A model generated the notes under the pieces. The model saw nothing but the letters and a program-made list of their open reading frames with translations. It ran no database searches and was not told where the DNA came from. The position numbers were made by a program, and so were the translations under genes. From positions 1 through 15,772 of the forward strand of contig CAYSPU010000139.1 of NCBI GenBank assembly GCA_964432995.1: a stretch of 15,772 nucleotides of DNA, read 5' to 3'. Below, in pieces: positions 1-8,184 of this stretch; position 1 is the stretch's first letter, and each line of letters opens with the position of its first letter. Origin of the DNA: CAYSPU01 sp964432995 (GTDB lineage: Bacteria; Verrucomicrobiota; Verrucomicrobiia; Limisphaerales; JAHDYP01).

Positions 1-2039
1 ACGCGGCCGGTCCGGGGATCGATCGCCTCGGGCAAGGCGTCGGCATAGGTGGACTTGAGCTTGGCGGCCGCGCGGTAATCGAGCAACCGCCGCACAATCT
101 CATGTTCGGCCAGGCTCTGGAGGGTGGCTTCGTCGGTTGCGTATTGGCCGGTGCGGGTCTTCTTGGGGGCATCGGCCAGGCGCAGGCGTTCGAACAACAC
201 CTCGCCCAGTTGTCGGGGCGAGTTGACGTTGAACTCGCCGCCGGCGAGGGCGTGAATGGCCCGTTCCTGCTCGGTCATCTGTCGGCTGAGTTGCTGGGAA
301 AACTCGGCTAACGCCGGCGCGTCGATGCGGATCCCTTCCGCCTCCATGGCCGCGAGCACGGGAACGAGCGGCATTTCGAGTTCGCGGAACACGCGTTCCT
401 GGGCCACGGCGGCCAGGCGTGGTTCGAGAACGGCCTGGAGTTGGAAGGCGAGGTCGGCGCGCTCGATCGTGGCGTGATCGATGGCCGTGGCGGGAGAGGT
501 GTCGAGAGCGAGTTCGCCTTGCGCGGCGCCGGTGCCCGGGGTGCTCGAGGGCGCGCGGCCCAGGAAGGTCTCGGCGAGATAGACCAGGGTATGGCGTTGG
601 TCGGGTTCGATGAGGGCATGGGCGAGGGCGACGTCGAACAGCCGGCCCACCGGTCGGATATCATACCCTAACAGGGTGAGGAGGTCGGGCTTGAGATCGC
701 ACCCCACGATCTCGCGGCCGGCATCGGCCCAGAGCGGTTGGAACTCGTGCAGAACCGCACCGGCTTCCCCGGGGCGCGGCGGCAAGGGGACATACCATCC
801 GGTGCCGGGGCGGGGCACGAAGGCGAGGCCCAGGAGACGAGCGCCCCGGGACGGACCGCCCACGGCGTGCACCGCCAGGGCCAAGCGCGGCGCGTTGTTC
901 AGGACGGCCAGAAGCTCGCGCCTCTCGGCGCCCGCGGCGGCCAGCCGATCGCCCCGCCGGATCCCGCCCCCGGTCGACACGACGTGTGTCATGGACGCGT
1001 TCACCGGCGGCATCGGTAACGTGGCGCTCCGCGCTGTCTCGGCTGCGGCATCATCGACGCTCGCCTGATTTCCGCGGCCCGACCCACCTTCACCGGAGCC
1101 GGGAGCCAATACCGACTCGCGCAACGCCTGCGCCGCGCTTGTGCTCGAAGGACGCGACGTTCGATATGCCTCCCCGAACAGCCGCCGCCCAATGGAGTGG
1201 AACTCAAACTCGAGGAGCACGGCGCGGAGGGCGTCGTCGTCGCGATCCCGCAGGGCGAGGTCCTCGAGGCGCACGTCCAGAGGCACCGCGCAATCGATGG
1301 TGGCCAGCCGCTGCGAGAGGCGGGCTTGTTCGCGATGGGCAATCAGGTTGTCGCGGAGTCGTCCTTTGAGTTCGTCCGCGTGGGCGAGCACGTTCTCGAG
1401 ACTGCCGTATTGCGCGATGAGTTTGGCGGCCGTCTTCTCGCCGACGCCGGGAACGCCGGGGATGTTGTCCGACGTATCCCCCATCAGGCCGAGGAGGTCG
1501 ACCACTTGCTCCGGGCGGGCAATGCCCCAGCGGGCGCAAACGGCGTCGGGACCGAGGATTTCGACCTCGCTTCCCATGCGGCCGGGGCGGTAGAGGAGTG
1601 CGTTCGGCGTGACCAACTGCCCGAAATCCTTGTCCGGCGTCACCATGTAGGTGAGGAATCCTCCCGGCTCGGCCCGGCGCACGAGGGTCCCGATGATGTC
1701 GTCGGCCTCGTAGCCGTCGCAGGTCAACACCGGGATGCGGAAGGTCTGAATCAGGCGGCGGACGTGGGGAAGCGCCTGACTGAGCTCCTCGGGCATGGCT
1801 TCGCGCTGGGCCTTGTATTCGGGATACGCCAGGTGGCGCTGCGTGGGAACCGCGGTGTCGAACGCGACCGCCACGTGCGTCGGTTCGCGGGTGGTCAGGA
1901 TGTCGAGCAACGTCTGGGTGAAGCCGTAGAGGGCCGAAGTGTTGACGCCTTGGGAGGTGAAGATCGGTCGCTGGATCAGAGCGAAGTGGGCGCGGTAGAC
2001 CAGCGCCATCCCGTCAAGCAGGAACAGCTTCTTCGGCAT
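1..2039 (-). CDS. polA: DNA polymerase I, N-terminal ~679 residues (truncated by window edge)
   Basis: Repair and Okazaki-fragment-processing DNA polymerase acting in the cytoplasm. The protein starts MPKKLFLLDGMALVYRAHFA, the classic start of the 5'-nuclease domain (about residues 1-290). That domain shows GYEADDIIGTL, TPDKDFGQLV and the helix-hairpin-helix stretch GDTSDNIPGVPGVGEKTAAK. A Ser/Gly/Ala-rich linker (about 290-345) leads to a 3'-5' exonuclease-like domain containing GCDLKPDLLTLLGYDI. The start of the polymerase domain follows (FNVNSPRQLGEVLFERL, then YRAAAKLKSTYADALPEA). The window ends just before the palm motifs, so roughly 250 residues are missing. The exonuclease-like domain appears to lack its metal-binding acidic residues: the usual DTE segment reads ALAVHA, and the ED of the Exo III motif reads ER. 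Proofreading is therefore probably absent, as in many bacterial Pol I enzymes. The ATG at 2039 gives the expected N-terminus. The gene is divergent from the acyltransferase at 2120. Confidence 0.97.
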   Translation of the reverse strand, partial: MPKKLFLLDGMALVYRAHFALIQRPIFTSQGVNTSALYGFTQTLLDILTTREPTHVAVAFDTAVPTQRHLAYPEYKAQREAMPEELSQALPHVRRLIQTFRIPVLTCDGYEADDIIGTLVRRAEPGGFLTYMVTPDKDFGQLVTPNALLYRPGRMGSEVEILGPDAVCARWGIARPEQVVDLLGLMGDTSDNIPGVPGVGEKTAAKLIAQYGSLENVLAHADELKGRLRDNLIAHREQARLSQRLATIDCAVPLDVRLEDLALRDRDDDALRAVLLEFEFHSIGRRLFGEAYRTSRPSSTSAAQALRESVLAPGSGEGGSGRGNQASVDDAAAETARSATLPMPPVNASMTHVVSTGGGIRRGDRLAAAGAERRELLAVLNNAPRLALAVHAVGGPSRGARLLGLAFVPRPGTGWYVPLPPRPGEAGAVLHEFQPLWADAGREIVGCDLKPDLLTLLGYDIRPVGRLFDVALAHALIEPDQRHTLVYLAETFLGRAPSSTPGTGAAQGELALDTSPATAIDHATIERADLAFQLQAVLEPRLAAVAQERVFRELEMPLVPVLAAMEAEGIRIDAPALAEFSQQLSRQMTEQERAIHALAGGEFNVNSPRQLGEVLFERLRLADAPKKTRTGQYATDEATLQSLAEHEIVRRLLDYRAAAKLKSTYADALPEAIDPRTGR

Positions 2040-2119
2040 GGCGACAGGCTAGCCCGGACGCGACCGACTGGCAACGGCGCAGCCGCCAGGAGAACGCCAG
2101 TTGACGTCCGGGGCGGGGA

Positions 2120-3316
2120 ATGGCCAGACTCCGCGCCGGTATGGGTGTGTGTGCCGCAGGCGGTGGCTCGGCCAGGTCCACCGGCAATCCCTCCCTGCAA
2201 TTGGTCGAACTGAGTCGGAACCGACGCGATGTGCGCCGGTTCGTCCGCTTCGCGTACGAGATCTACCGCAACGATCCTTTCTGGGTCGCCCCGCTGGAGG
2301 TGGACTTCCTCCGAGTCTTCCAGGACGCGAACCCGCTCTTTCAGCACGCGGAAATGGCGTTGTGGATGGCCGCGCGGAACGGCCGGGATGTGGGCCGCAT
2401 TGCGGCGATCGTGGACCATCACCACAACCGCTACCAGAACGACCACACCGCCTTTTTCGGCTTCTTCGAGTGCGTCGACGATCCCGCTGTCAGCAACGTT
2501 CTGCTGGATCGGGTCGCGAGTTGGGCGCGCGCCCGCGGCCTGACGCGGCTTCTGGGACCAATGAATCCGACGACGAACGACGAATGCGGGCTGCTGGTCG
2601 ACGGCTTCGACTCGCGGCCGGTGCTGATGATGACCTACAACCCGCGTTCGTATGTGAAGCTGGTGGAAGAGGCGGGATTCCGCAAAGCCAAGGATCTGAT
2701 CGCCTTTCACATCGACCTCGCGAACGCGCCCATGGACCGGCTCGGGCGGATCGCCGCCAAGGTCCGGCAGCGACACCCGGAGCTGTCGTTCCGCGCCATG
2801 ACGCGGAGAACCCTGCGCGCCGACCTCGAGAAGATGAAGGCCGTCTACAACGCGGCGTGGTCGGAGAACTGGGGCTTCGTGCCGATGACCGACCCGGAGA
2901 TGGACTTCCTGGCCGCCCGCCTGAAGCCGTTGTTCCAGGAGGGGTTCGTTCAATTGGCGGAAGACCATTCCGGCCCTGTGGGCTTTCTGCTGGCCATGCC
3001 CGACTACAACGTGGCCTTCCAGGCCTTGCGCGGCCGGCTGCTGACGCCGCGGTTCTTCGGTTTCCTGCCGTACCTGCTCCGGCGACGCCGCCCGACCCTG
3101 GCCCGCGTTCTCACGTTCGGCGTGAAGGAATCCCACCGCGGCCGCGGGCTCGAATCCGTGATGCTCTGGGAAGGCCTCAGCGTGGGGGCCAGACTCGGCT
3201 ATCGGGAAGCGGAAGCCTCGTGGATCCTGGAGGACAACGAGCCGATGCGGCGGATTCTCGAGGTGTTCGGGGCGCGCCCCTACAAGACCTATCGCCTCTA
3301 CGATCGTCCCGTCTGA
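2120..3316 (+). CDS. GNAT-like acyl-CoA N-acyltransferase family protein
   Basis: A soluble protein of 398 aa resembling the large conserved bacterial proteins annotated as GNAT-fold N-acetyltransferases; the substrate is unknown. The recognisable part begins near residue 28 (LVELSRNRRDVRRFVRFAYE) with FYIxxYxxDPxW-like text (YEIYRNDPFWVAPLEVDF), continues with GPMNPTTNDECGLLVDGF and MMTYNPRSYVKLVEEAGF, and ends with the acetyl-CoA-loop-like segment FGVKESHRGRGLESVMLWEG and a C-terminal NEPMRRILEVFGARPYKTYR typical of GNAT folds. No signal peptide or membrane segment is visible. ATG 2120 is the first start in frame. ATG 2141 is also possible, because the first ~25 residues look unconserved and neither start has a convincing ribosome binding site. 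The 3' end overlaps the convergent PAP2 gene by 19 bp. Family membership is moderately certain; the reaction is inferred. Confidence 0.85.
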   Translation: MARLRAGMGVCAAGGGSARSTGNPSLQLVELSRNRRDVRRFVRFAYEIYRNDPFWVAPLEVDFLRVFQDANPLFQHAEMALWMAARNGRDVGRIAAIVDHHHNRYQNDHTAFFGFFECVDDPAVSNVLLDRVASWARARGLTRLLGPMNPTTNDECGLLVDGFDSRPVLMMTYNPRSYVKLVEEAGFRKAKDLIAFHIDLANAPMDRLGRIAAKVRQRHPELSFRAMTRRTLRADLEKMKAVYNAAWSENWGFVPMTDPEMDFLAARLKPLFQEGFVQLAEDHSGPVGFLLAMPDYNVAFQALRGRLLTPRFFGFLPYLLRRRRPTLARVLTFGVKESHRGRGLESVMLWEGLSVGARLGYREAEASWILEDNEPMRRILEVFGARPYKTYRLYDRPV

Positions 3317-4290
3317 AGTGCCGCCGGACCGGCTGCGCGCTCTGCCGGGGCCGCCTCACGCCGCTCGTAGCGATGGTAGAGTGCGTTCCCCAACGGCAGG
3401 AGCACGGCCGTGGCCAGCATTCCGGCAAACACGTCCACCACGTAGTGGTAACGACAGTACACCGTGGCCATGCACAACCCGATCGCCACCACCGTGTGCA
3501 CCCAGCGCCACCGCCGGAGATACCGCCAACTGAAATAGAGCGTGGCCAGGGCGACCGCCACGTGACTGCTCGGAAACGCCGCCCCCGGCGCCTCGAAATG
3601 CCGGTACAAGAAGATCACCGTCCGATAGAACGGTCCCCGCTGGACACTCTCCGGATACTCGGGCGGCACCGGCGGCAGAAGCTCCTCCGGAAACGCATAG
3701 GCCCGGCTCTCGCCGAAGACGGCCGCCGCCCGATCCCCGAAAAACACCCGTGGCCCCATCACCGGCACGAAGATATACGTCGTGTAGCAGAGGTAGAACA
3801 CAAAGGAGACCACCGAAACGAAATGGAAGAACTGCTCGCGGTTCCGCACCAGGAGCACCAGCCCAATCCCCCCAATCATCAGATAGTACGAAAAATAACA
3901 GGCGTAGAAGATCTCGCTCACCCACACCTGCGGGAACTGCTCCATCAACGCCAGGCTCGGCTGGAACCCGAAGAGTTGCTCCTCCAACCGGATGAAAAAC
4001 GGGTCGTAGTAGTTCGCCGCAAACATCTGGTTCAGCTCTCCGGTCTCCCGGTAGAACCCCGTGTAGAGGAGGATCGGGTAATACTGCCGGAGGAACCGGA
4101 TGACCACCCCGCCCTGTCCGGCCGCCTGCAGCCGGATGATGCCGTGAACGATTCCCAGGACCAGTGCGTGGGCCGCCACCAGCCAACCCCACCCCTCCAC
4201 CCGCCCCCCGTGAAACAACAGGATCAAGACGCCCACCACGACCAGATACCCCTGCGTGGCGTAGTCCACAAAACGGTAGCACTTCAGCAT
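3298..4290 (-). CDS. PAP2-superfamily membrane phosphatase (Aur1-like, inositol phosphorylceramide synthase type)
   Basis: Integral membrane protein of 330 aa with several hydrophobic segments (about 15-30, 38-55, 125-148, 155-178, 262-278, 285-302). The PAP2 phosphatase signature is split as usual: GAAFPSSHVAVAL (His243, which donates a proton or accepts the phosphoryl group in the family) and YCRYHYVVDVFAG (Arg280, His282, Asp286). The spacing and the AAFPSSHV...YHYVVDV wording fit the PAP2_3/Aur1-like branch, whose members act on lipid phosphates or transfer phospho-head-groups. The canonical first motif KxxxxxxRP is not evident. The open frame extends upstream to 4764 without a stop, but that part is low-complexity and lies on top of the antiporter gene. 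I therefore take the ATG at 4290, 14 bp after the antiporter stop, with weak purine-rich sequence upstream. The two genes probably form an operon. The natural substrate is not deducible. Confidence 0.87.
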   Translation of the reverse strand: MLKCYRFVDYATQGYLVVVGVLILLFHGGRVEGWGWLVAAHALVLGIVHGIIRLQAAGQGGVVIRFLRQYYPILLYTGFYRETGELNQMFAANYYDPFFIRLEEQLFGFQPSLALMEQFPQVWVSEIFYACYFSYYLMIGGIGLVLLVRNREQFFHFVSVVSFVFYLCYTTYIFVPVMGPRVFFGDRAAAVFGESRAYAFPEELLPPVPPEYPESVQRGPFYRTVIFLYRHFEAPGAAFPSSHVAVALATLYFSWRYLRRWRWVHTVVAIGLCMATVYCRYHYVVDVFAGMLATAVLLPLGNALYHRYERREAAPAERAAGPAALQTGRS

Positions 4291-4304
4291 GTTGTACCCG
4301 CCCT

Positions 4305-5285
4305 TCAACGTCCCCCGGCCAAGGTCAAGCCCACCAGCAGCACCAGATACGTCGCGTAATACGCCAGCAGCAAGGACCCCTCGCGCCGCGACACCAGCCG
4401 ATCGGAAAGCCCGAAATTCGCCACCAGCAACATCAAAATCAACATCGCCGGGAAATTCAGGACCTGGGTGAACCGCGTCAAGGTCAGCTCGTGCAACGAC
4501 GCCGCCGAGCCCACGATCAACGACAGGTTCGCAATGTTCGCCCCCAGCAGATTCCCCAACGCCAGGTCCGACACGTCCTTCCGCGCCGACGTCACCGCCG
4601 TCACCAACTCGGGAAGGGACGTCCCGATGGCCACCACCGAAAGCCCGATGACGATGGTGGGAACGCCAAGGCCGGTGGCGATGTGCACCGCGGCGTCCAC
4701 CAGCAGGCGGCTCCCCCCCACCACCAGGATTGCCCCCAGCGCAAACTGCCCCGCCCTGACCCATCCGCTGGCCCCCGCGGGGATTCCCGCCGCGCTCCGC
4801 GGCGCGCCGTTGCGGCCGTCGCCGCGCGCCTCTCCCCGGGGCCAGTGCCGACGGAAATCATACATGAAGTAAGCCACCCCCAGCACCACCAGCCCCAATC
4901 CCTGCCACTGCGCCAACCGCAGCGACCACGTCAACAGCAACACCAGCATCCCCAGCCCCAGCATCACCAGGTAGGGCGATCTCACGGCCGACGGATGCAC
5001 CACCACCCGCTCCACCACCGCCATCGTCCCCAGAATCAGCGAAAGGTTGCAGATGCACGAACCCACCGCATTTCCCACCGCCAGACCCGGCTCCGCCCTC
5101 AACCCGGCGATGATCGACACCGTCATCTCCGGCGTGGTCGTCGCCAGACTCATCAGCGTCGAGCCGATCACCAGGCGCGGCATGCGCAGGATCTCCGCAA
5201 TCCGCACGCTCGAAGTGACGAACAGATCTCCCCCCTTCACGACCAGGGCCAGACTGACCAGGAGCCAAAGGAGATCGAAGATCAT
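4305..5285 (-). CDS. Calcium/sodium antiporter, CaCA family (YrbG type)
   Basis: Inner-membrane cation exchanger of 326 aa, made of two inverted repeats of about five membrane helices each, as in YrbG and NCX proteins. The alpha-1 repeat reads VIGSTLMSLATTTPEMTVS (Glu53 in TPEM) followed by GNAVGSCICNLSLILG. The alpha-2 repeat reads VIGLSVVAIGTSLPELVTA (Glu226) followed by GNLLGANIANLSLIVG. These glutamates are the ion-coordinating residues in the family. A hydrophilic Gly/Arg-rich cytoplasmic loop of about 35 residues (about 145-178) separates the halves. The alpha-1 ATTTPEM is a mild departure from the usual GTSLPEL, while alpha-2 is canonical. The product probably exchanges Ca2+ for Na+ or H+; ion preference cannot be read from the sequence. 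It lies upstream of the PAP2 gene with a 14-bp gap, suggesting co-transcription, and 79 bp downstream of rhaB. Confidence 0.95.
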   Translation of the reverse strand: MIFDLLWLLVSLALVVKGGDLFVTSSVRIAEILRMPRLVIGSTLMSLATTTPEMTVSIIAGLRAEPGLAVGNAVGSCICNLSLILGTMAVVERVVVHPSAVRSPYLVMLGLGMLVLLLTWSLRLAQWQGLGLVVLGVAYFMYDFRRHWPRGEARGDGRNGAPRSAAGIPAGASGWVRAGQFALGAILVVGGSRLLVDAAVHIATGLGVPTIVIGLSVVAIGTSLPELVTAVTSARKDVSDLALGNLLGANIANLSLIVGSAASLHELTLTRFTQVLNFPAMLILMLLVANFGLSDRLVSRREGSLLLAYYATYLVLLVGLTLAGGR

Positions 5286-5333
5286 AATGGACCGCCCGAC
5301 GCCTGCGCCCTGCGCCCTCGCGCCGCGCAGGTT

Positions 5334-5355
5334 TCCCGGCAGTCCGCTGCCGGGA
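5334..5355 (-). terminator. Stem-loop after rhaB, possible terminator without U-tract
   Basis: A perfect 9-bp inverted repeat (tcccggcag / ctgccggga) with a 4-nt loop lies in the 79-bp gap between rhaB and the antiporter gene, 9 bp past the rhaB stop. Neither strand has a T-run after the stem, so this is not a textbook intrinsic terminator. It could slow or process the transcript, or protect its 3' end. Confidence 0.45.
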
Positions 5356-5364
5356 GCCGTTCCC

Positions 5365-6831
5365 TCATGAGGACACCGCGCAGAGCTTCTCCATCCGTTC
5401 GATTGCGGGATCCCACGAGACCGGATGCGGCTGCACCACCTGGAGCGGGAACGAGTGCCGGAGAATCTCGCGGCCTTCGGCCAGGGACTTCACGTGCCCC
5501 AACGCCACCGCTTGGGCCAGGATATTCCCGGCCGCCGTGGCCTCCGCCGGTCCGACCACCACTGGGATCTGCAGGGCGTTGGCCGTAAAATGGTTCAGGA
5601 GGCTGTTCTTGGAACCTCCCCCCACGATGTACAGCCGCTCGAACGTGTGCCCGGTAATCTGTTCCATGGACTTGAGCGTGCGCCGATAAAACAACGCCAG
5701 GCTCTCCAAAGCGCAGCGAATGAACTGGCCCGGTTTCCGCGGCAAAGGCTGACCCGTTTCCTTGCAGAACGCCGTGATCTTGTCCGGCATGTTGCCCGGC
5801 ACCAGGAACCGCGGATCCGCCGGGTTGATCAACGACTCGAACGGCGCCGCCGACGACGCCAGGTGCGTCATGATCTCGTAGTCGAGTTCCTGCTGTCGCT
5901 CCGCCCAGTAGCGACGGCACTCCTGCACAATCCACAATCCCACGATGTTCTTCAGAAACCGAATCGAGTGTCCAAACCCGATCTCGTTCGTGAAGTTCAG
6001 CTCCCGCGCCGTGGCATTGAGGATCGGCTGCGCCAACTCCACCCCCATCAACGACCACGTCCCGGAACTCAGAAACGCCCACCGATGCCCCGTCGCCGGT
6101 ATCCCCGCCACCGCCGCCGCCGTGTCATGCGAACACGACGCCACCACCTGCGCCCCCTCAATCCCCACCTGTTGGGCGACCTCCGGACGAAACGGCCCCA
6201 GCACCGTCCCCGACGGAACGACCGGGGGCAACAACTGCGGCGGCAACTGCAGCGCCTGCATCAACGACGCCGACCAGGTCCGGGTCAGGGGATTGTAAAG
6301 CTGCATCGTGCTCGCCAGCGAGACCTCCGTCTTGGCGACGCCCGAAAGCAGGAAGTTGAAAGCGTCCGCGATCGGCAGCAACTGATGCGCCCGCTTCAGG
6401 CGCTTCGGGTTCTCGGCTCCCAGTTGAAAGATCGTGTTGAGCGCCATCTTCTGGATTCCCGTCTCCGCGTAGATCGTCTCCCACGGCACGCGCGCCAACA
6501 CCGCCTTCATCCCCTCCTCACAGCGCGGATGGCGATAGTGGAAGATCGGCGTGATCAGCGAGCCATCCGGCTCGAACATCATGTAGTCCACACCCCAGGA
6601 ATCGCAACTGACGCTCGCAATCGGATCCTCCCTCTCGGTGGCCTTGCGCAATCCCACCAGCAATTCCTGGTACAGATGCGGGATGTTCCAGCAAAGCCCT
6701 TCCTTACCGCTCAACGGCTGGTTCGCGAACCGGTGCGTCTCGTGGAGCAGCAACTTGCCCCGGTCCAATTCCCCCAGGATCACGCGTCCGCTCTCCGCCC
6801 CGAAATCGCACGCTACGTAGTAGCTAGGCAT
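5365..6831 (-). CDS. rhaB: Rhamnulokinase (FGGY carbohydrate kinase)
   Basis: Cytoplasmic ATP-dependent kinase that phosphorylates L-rhamnulose at O1 in L-rhamnose catabolism. Its length (488 aa) matches the family (~489). Motifs in order: the N-terminal phosphate-binding segment ACDFGAESGRVILGEL (7-22), the sugar-site segment CDSWGVDYMMFEPDG (76-90), CSHDTAAAVAG with the expected catalytic base Asp236, SSGTWSLMGVE (255-265), and the adenosine-binding YIVGGGSKNSLLNHF near residue 408. No other rhamnose genes (isomerase, aldolase, mutarotase) are in the window, so the pathway context is limited to the neighbouring GH130 gene on the same strand. No clear Shine-Dalgarno sequence precedes the ATG at 6831. 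A related FGGY kinase with another sugar specificity is the main alternative, but the overall wording is typical of RhaB. Confidence 0.93.
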   Translation of the reverse strand: MPSYYVACDFGAESGRVILGELDRGKLLLHETHRFANQPLSGKEGLCWNIPHLYQELLVGLRKATEREDPIASVSCDSWGVDYMMFEPDGSLITPIFHYRHPRCEEGMKAVLARVPWETIYAETGIQKMALNTIFQLGAENPKRLKRAHQLLPIADAFNFLLSGVAKTEVSLASTMQLYNPLTRTWSASLMQALQLPPQLLPPVVPSGTVLGPFRPEVAQQVGIEGAQVVASCSHDTAAAVAGIPATGHRWAFLSSGTWSLMGVELAQPILNATARELNFTNEIGFGHSIRFLKNIVGLWIVQECRRYWAERQQELDYEIMTHLASSAAPFESLINPADPRFLVPGNMPDKITAFCKETGQPLPRKPGQFIRCALESLALFYRRTLKSMEQITGHTFERLYIVGGGSKNSLLNHFTANALQIPVVVGPAEATAAGNILAQAVALGHVKSLAEGREILRHSFPLQVVQPHPVSWDPAIERMEKLCAVSS

Positions 6832-7024
6832 AACTTGTTGACCACAATGTGCCCGTGACGTTACCTGCCCCGCCGCGCCCCTTCAAGCAGGGAAGCAGAC
6901 CAACCTCGATTCCCCGCGGCATCTCTCCCTCCCCATCCATCGATGCCACCTCGCGCCAGAGGCAGGGCGACCTCTCCGAGGGCGTCGCAAATCTGATGCA
7001 CCGATCCATCGTGAGATTCCCGGG

Positions 7025-8071
7025 TCAACCCGGACAGCGTCGCAAGTAATCGAGCAAGACCGACAGCTCGCACGTCGCCACCGCGCAGACCCGGTCCCCG
7101 CCCCCGTAATAGACGAACAGCTTGCCCCCGATCACCACCGCACCACACGGAAAACAGACCCCCCGATAGAACCCCTCCACTTCGTAGGCCGCCTCCGGCT
7201 GCAGAATCCAGTCCGGCGTCCGGTGCCGCACTACCCAGGGGTCCTCAAGATCCAACAGCAGTGCCCCGATCCGGTAAAACTTGTCCGCCCCAACCGCGTG
7301 ATACAATGTCAGCCAGCCGTACGGCGTCTTGATGGGCGGCGTGCTAATCCCGAGCTTGTAGCGCTCCCAGGAGTAACGCTGCCGGATCAGCAAACCGCTC
7401 GGCGCCGCGGGCAGCCCCAGCAACTCCTCGCCGCTCTTGATCCACGCGCACGCCTCCTCCGTTCCATACGCGGGCCCCACCCACTCGAGCGGACGGTGCA
7501 TCATCCAGAATCTCCCCCCGATCTTCTCCGGAAACAACACCACGTCCCGATCGTCCAGCAGCGGGTCCGTCAGCCATCCCGCCCGGATCCAGCGCCGGAA
7601 ATCGCGCGTCATCGCCAGCCCCGTCAATGTCGCATTCGCCCGCAGGTTGCGCGGGAACTCCGGCGGCACGTCGGGACGCACATACCGCTCCCGCACCGCC
7701 GGGACCCAAAACTGGCCGAATGGAAAGTGCCGGCACGCATAGGTCACATAGAACCATTCCCCCATCCGGATCATTCGCGGGTCCTGAATCGTCGCCCCGT
7801 CAAATCCCTCCCCGCTGGGACTCAGCACCGGCCGGTCCGAGACCCGTTCGAAATGATACCCGTCCCAACTGCGCGCCAAGCCGAACCAACACTTGTACTC
7901 GGGTCCCGACTCCGCCGTCCGATACAAGAGCAGGACCTCCCCTGTCGCCTCGTCGCGCCAGGCGGCCGGATTGAACACCGCCAGGTCCTCCCACGGATGG
8001 TCCGGGTGCGGCGAGAGAATCGGGTTGCCAGAAAACCGCTCGAGTTGTACCGGAGCCGCCACGGCCTGCAA
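7025..8071 (-). CDS. Glycoside hydrolase family 130 protein (beta-mannoside phosphorylase or mannosidase)
   Basis: Five-bladed beta-propeller enzyme acting on beta-linked mannosides, by phosphorolysis or hydrolysis. With the chosen TTG start it has 348 aa, normal for GH130. Family features in order: NPILSPHPDHPWEDLAVFNP, LLLYRTAE, the conserved IQDPRMI (its Asp is thought to be catalytic in the family), DRDVVLFPEKIGGRFWMMHR, a K-x-G-x-S-T-P-P segment (KLGISTPPI) with GWLTLYHAV, and the C-terminal RGVCFPCGAVVIGGKLFVYY plus GGGDRVCAVA. The frame is open to ATG 8218, but that would overlap the start of the divergent secreted-protein gene and add an unconserved N-terminus. TTG 8071 (with gagga just upstream) and GTG 8062 fit better. 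No signal peptide is visible from these starts, suggesting a cytoplasmic enzyme. Phosphorylase versus hydrolase cannot be settled by eye. Confidence 0.88.
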   Translation of the reverse strand: MQAVAAPVQLERFSGNPILSPHPDHPWEDLAVFNPAAWRDEATGEVLLLYRTAESGPEYKCWFGLARSWDGYHFERVSDRPVLSPSGEGFDGATIQDPRMIRMGEWFYVTYACRHFPFGQFWVPAVRERYVRPDVPPEFPRNLRANATLTGLAMTRDFRRWIRAGWLTDPLLDDRDVVLFPEKIGGRFWMMHRPLEWVGPAYGTEEACAWIKSGEELLGLPAAPSGLLIRQRYSWERYKLGISTPPIKTPYGWLTLYHAVGADKFYRIGALLLDLEDPWVVRHRTPDWILQPEAAYEVEGFYRGVCFPCGAVVIGGKLFVYYGGGDRVCAVATCELSVLLDYLRRCPG

Positions 8072-8125
8072 GTATCCTCGATGGCTCCCGCTCGGCCACC
8101 AAAAAAAGCCGCCGGGAGTTGCTCT

Positions 8126-8156
8126 TTGACTTTTCAACCGGACAATCCGATATATC
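8126..8156 (+). promoter_or_regulatory. Candidate sigma-70-type promoter for the secreted-protein gene
   Basis: TTGACT (8126-8131) is followed after 19 nt by TATATC (8151-8156), or after 17 nt by GATATA (8149-8154). This is the least GC-rich spot of the divergent gap between the GH130 gene and the secreted-protein gene. It ends 28 nt before the ATG at 8185. The -35 is good and the -10 is only fair. Confidence 0.4.
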
Positions 8157-8173
8157 CCTCCGGCGACATCTCG

Positions 8174-8179
8174 AAAGGA
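8174..8179 (+). promoter_or_regulatory. Ribosome binding site that fixes the start at 8185
   Basis: AAAGGA with a 5-nt spacer to ATG 8185. Together with the signal peptide that begins right there, it favours this start over the upstream in-frame TTG at 8119. Confidence 0.7.
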
Positions 8180-8184
8180 ACCCC

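Noticed and set aside
1197..2213. A 338-codon plus-strand frame opposite polA
   Set aside because: Shadow of polA, which shows continuous 5'-nuclease domain motifs on the minus strand.
2101..4359. A 752-codon plus-strand frame with AGGAGA 7 nt before TTG 2101
   Set aside because: The ribosome-binding-site-like sequence is attractive, but the translation is Arg/Pro/Gln-rich text crossing two well-supported genes in other frames or strands.
4291..4764. N-terminal extension of the PAP2 gene frame
   Set aside because: It overlaps the antiporter gene and encodes Gly/Arg/His-rich text. Conserved membrane sequence begins only at ATG 4290.
6824..7009. Small 61-codon minus-strand ORF between GH130 and rhaB
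   Set aside because: No ribosome binding site, no recognisable features, and it overlaps the rhaB start. The 193-bp gap is more likely non-coding.
7020..7033. Hairpin ccggg-tcaa-cccgg at the GH130 stop codon
   Set aside because: Only 5 bp with no T-run; common by chance at this GC content, so not called a terminator.
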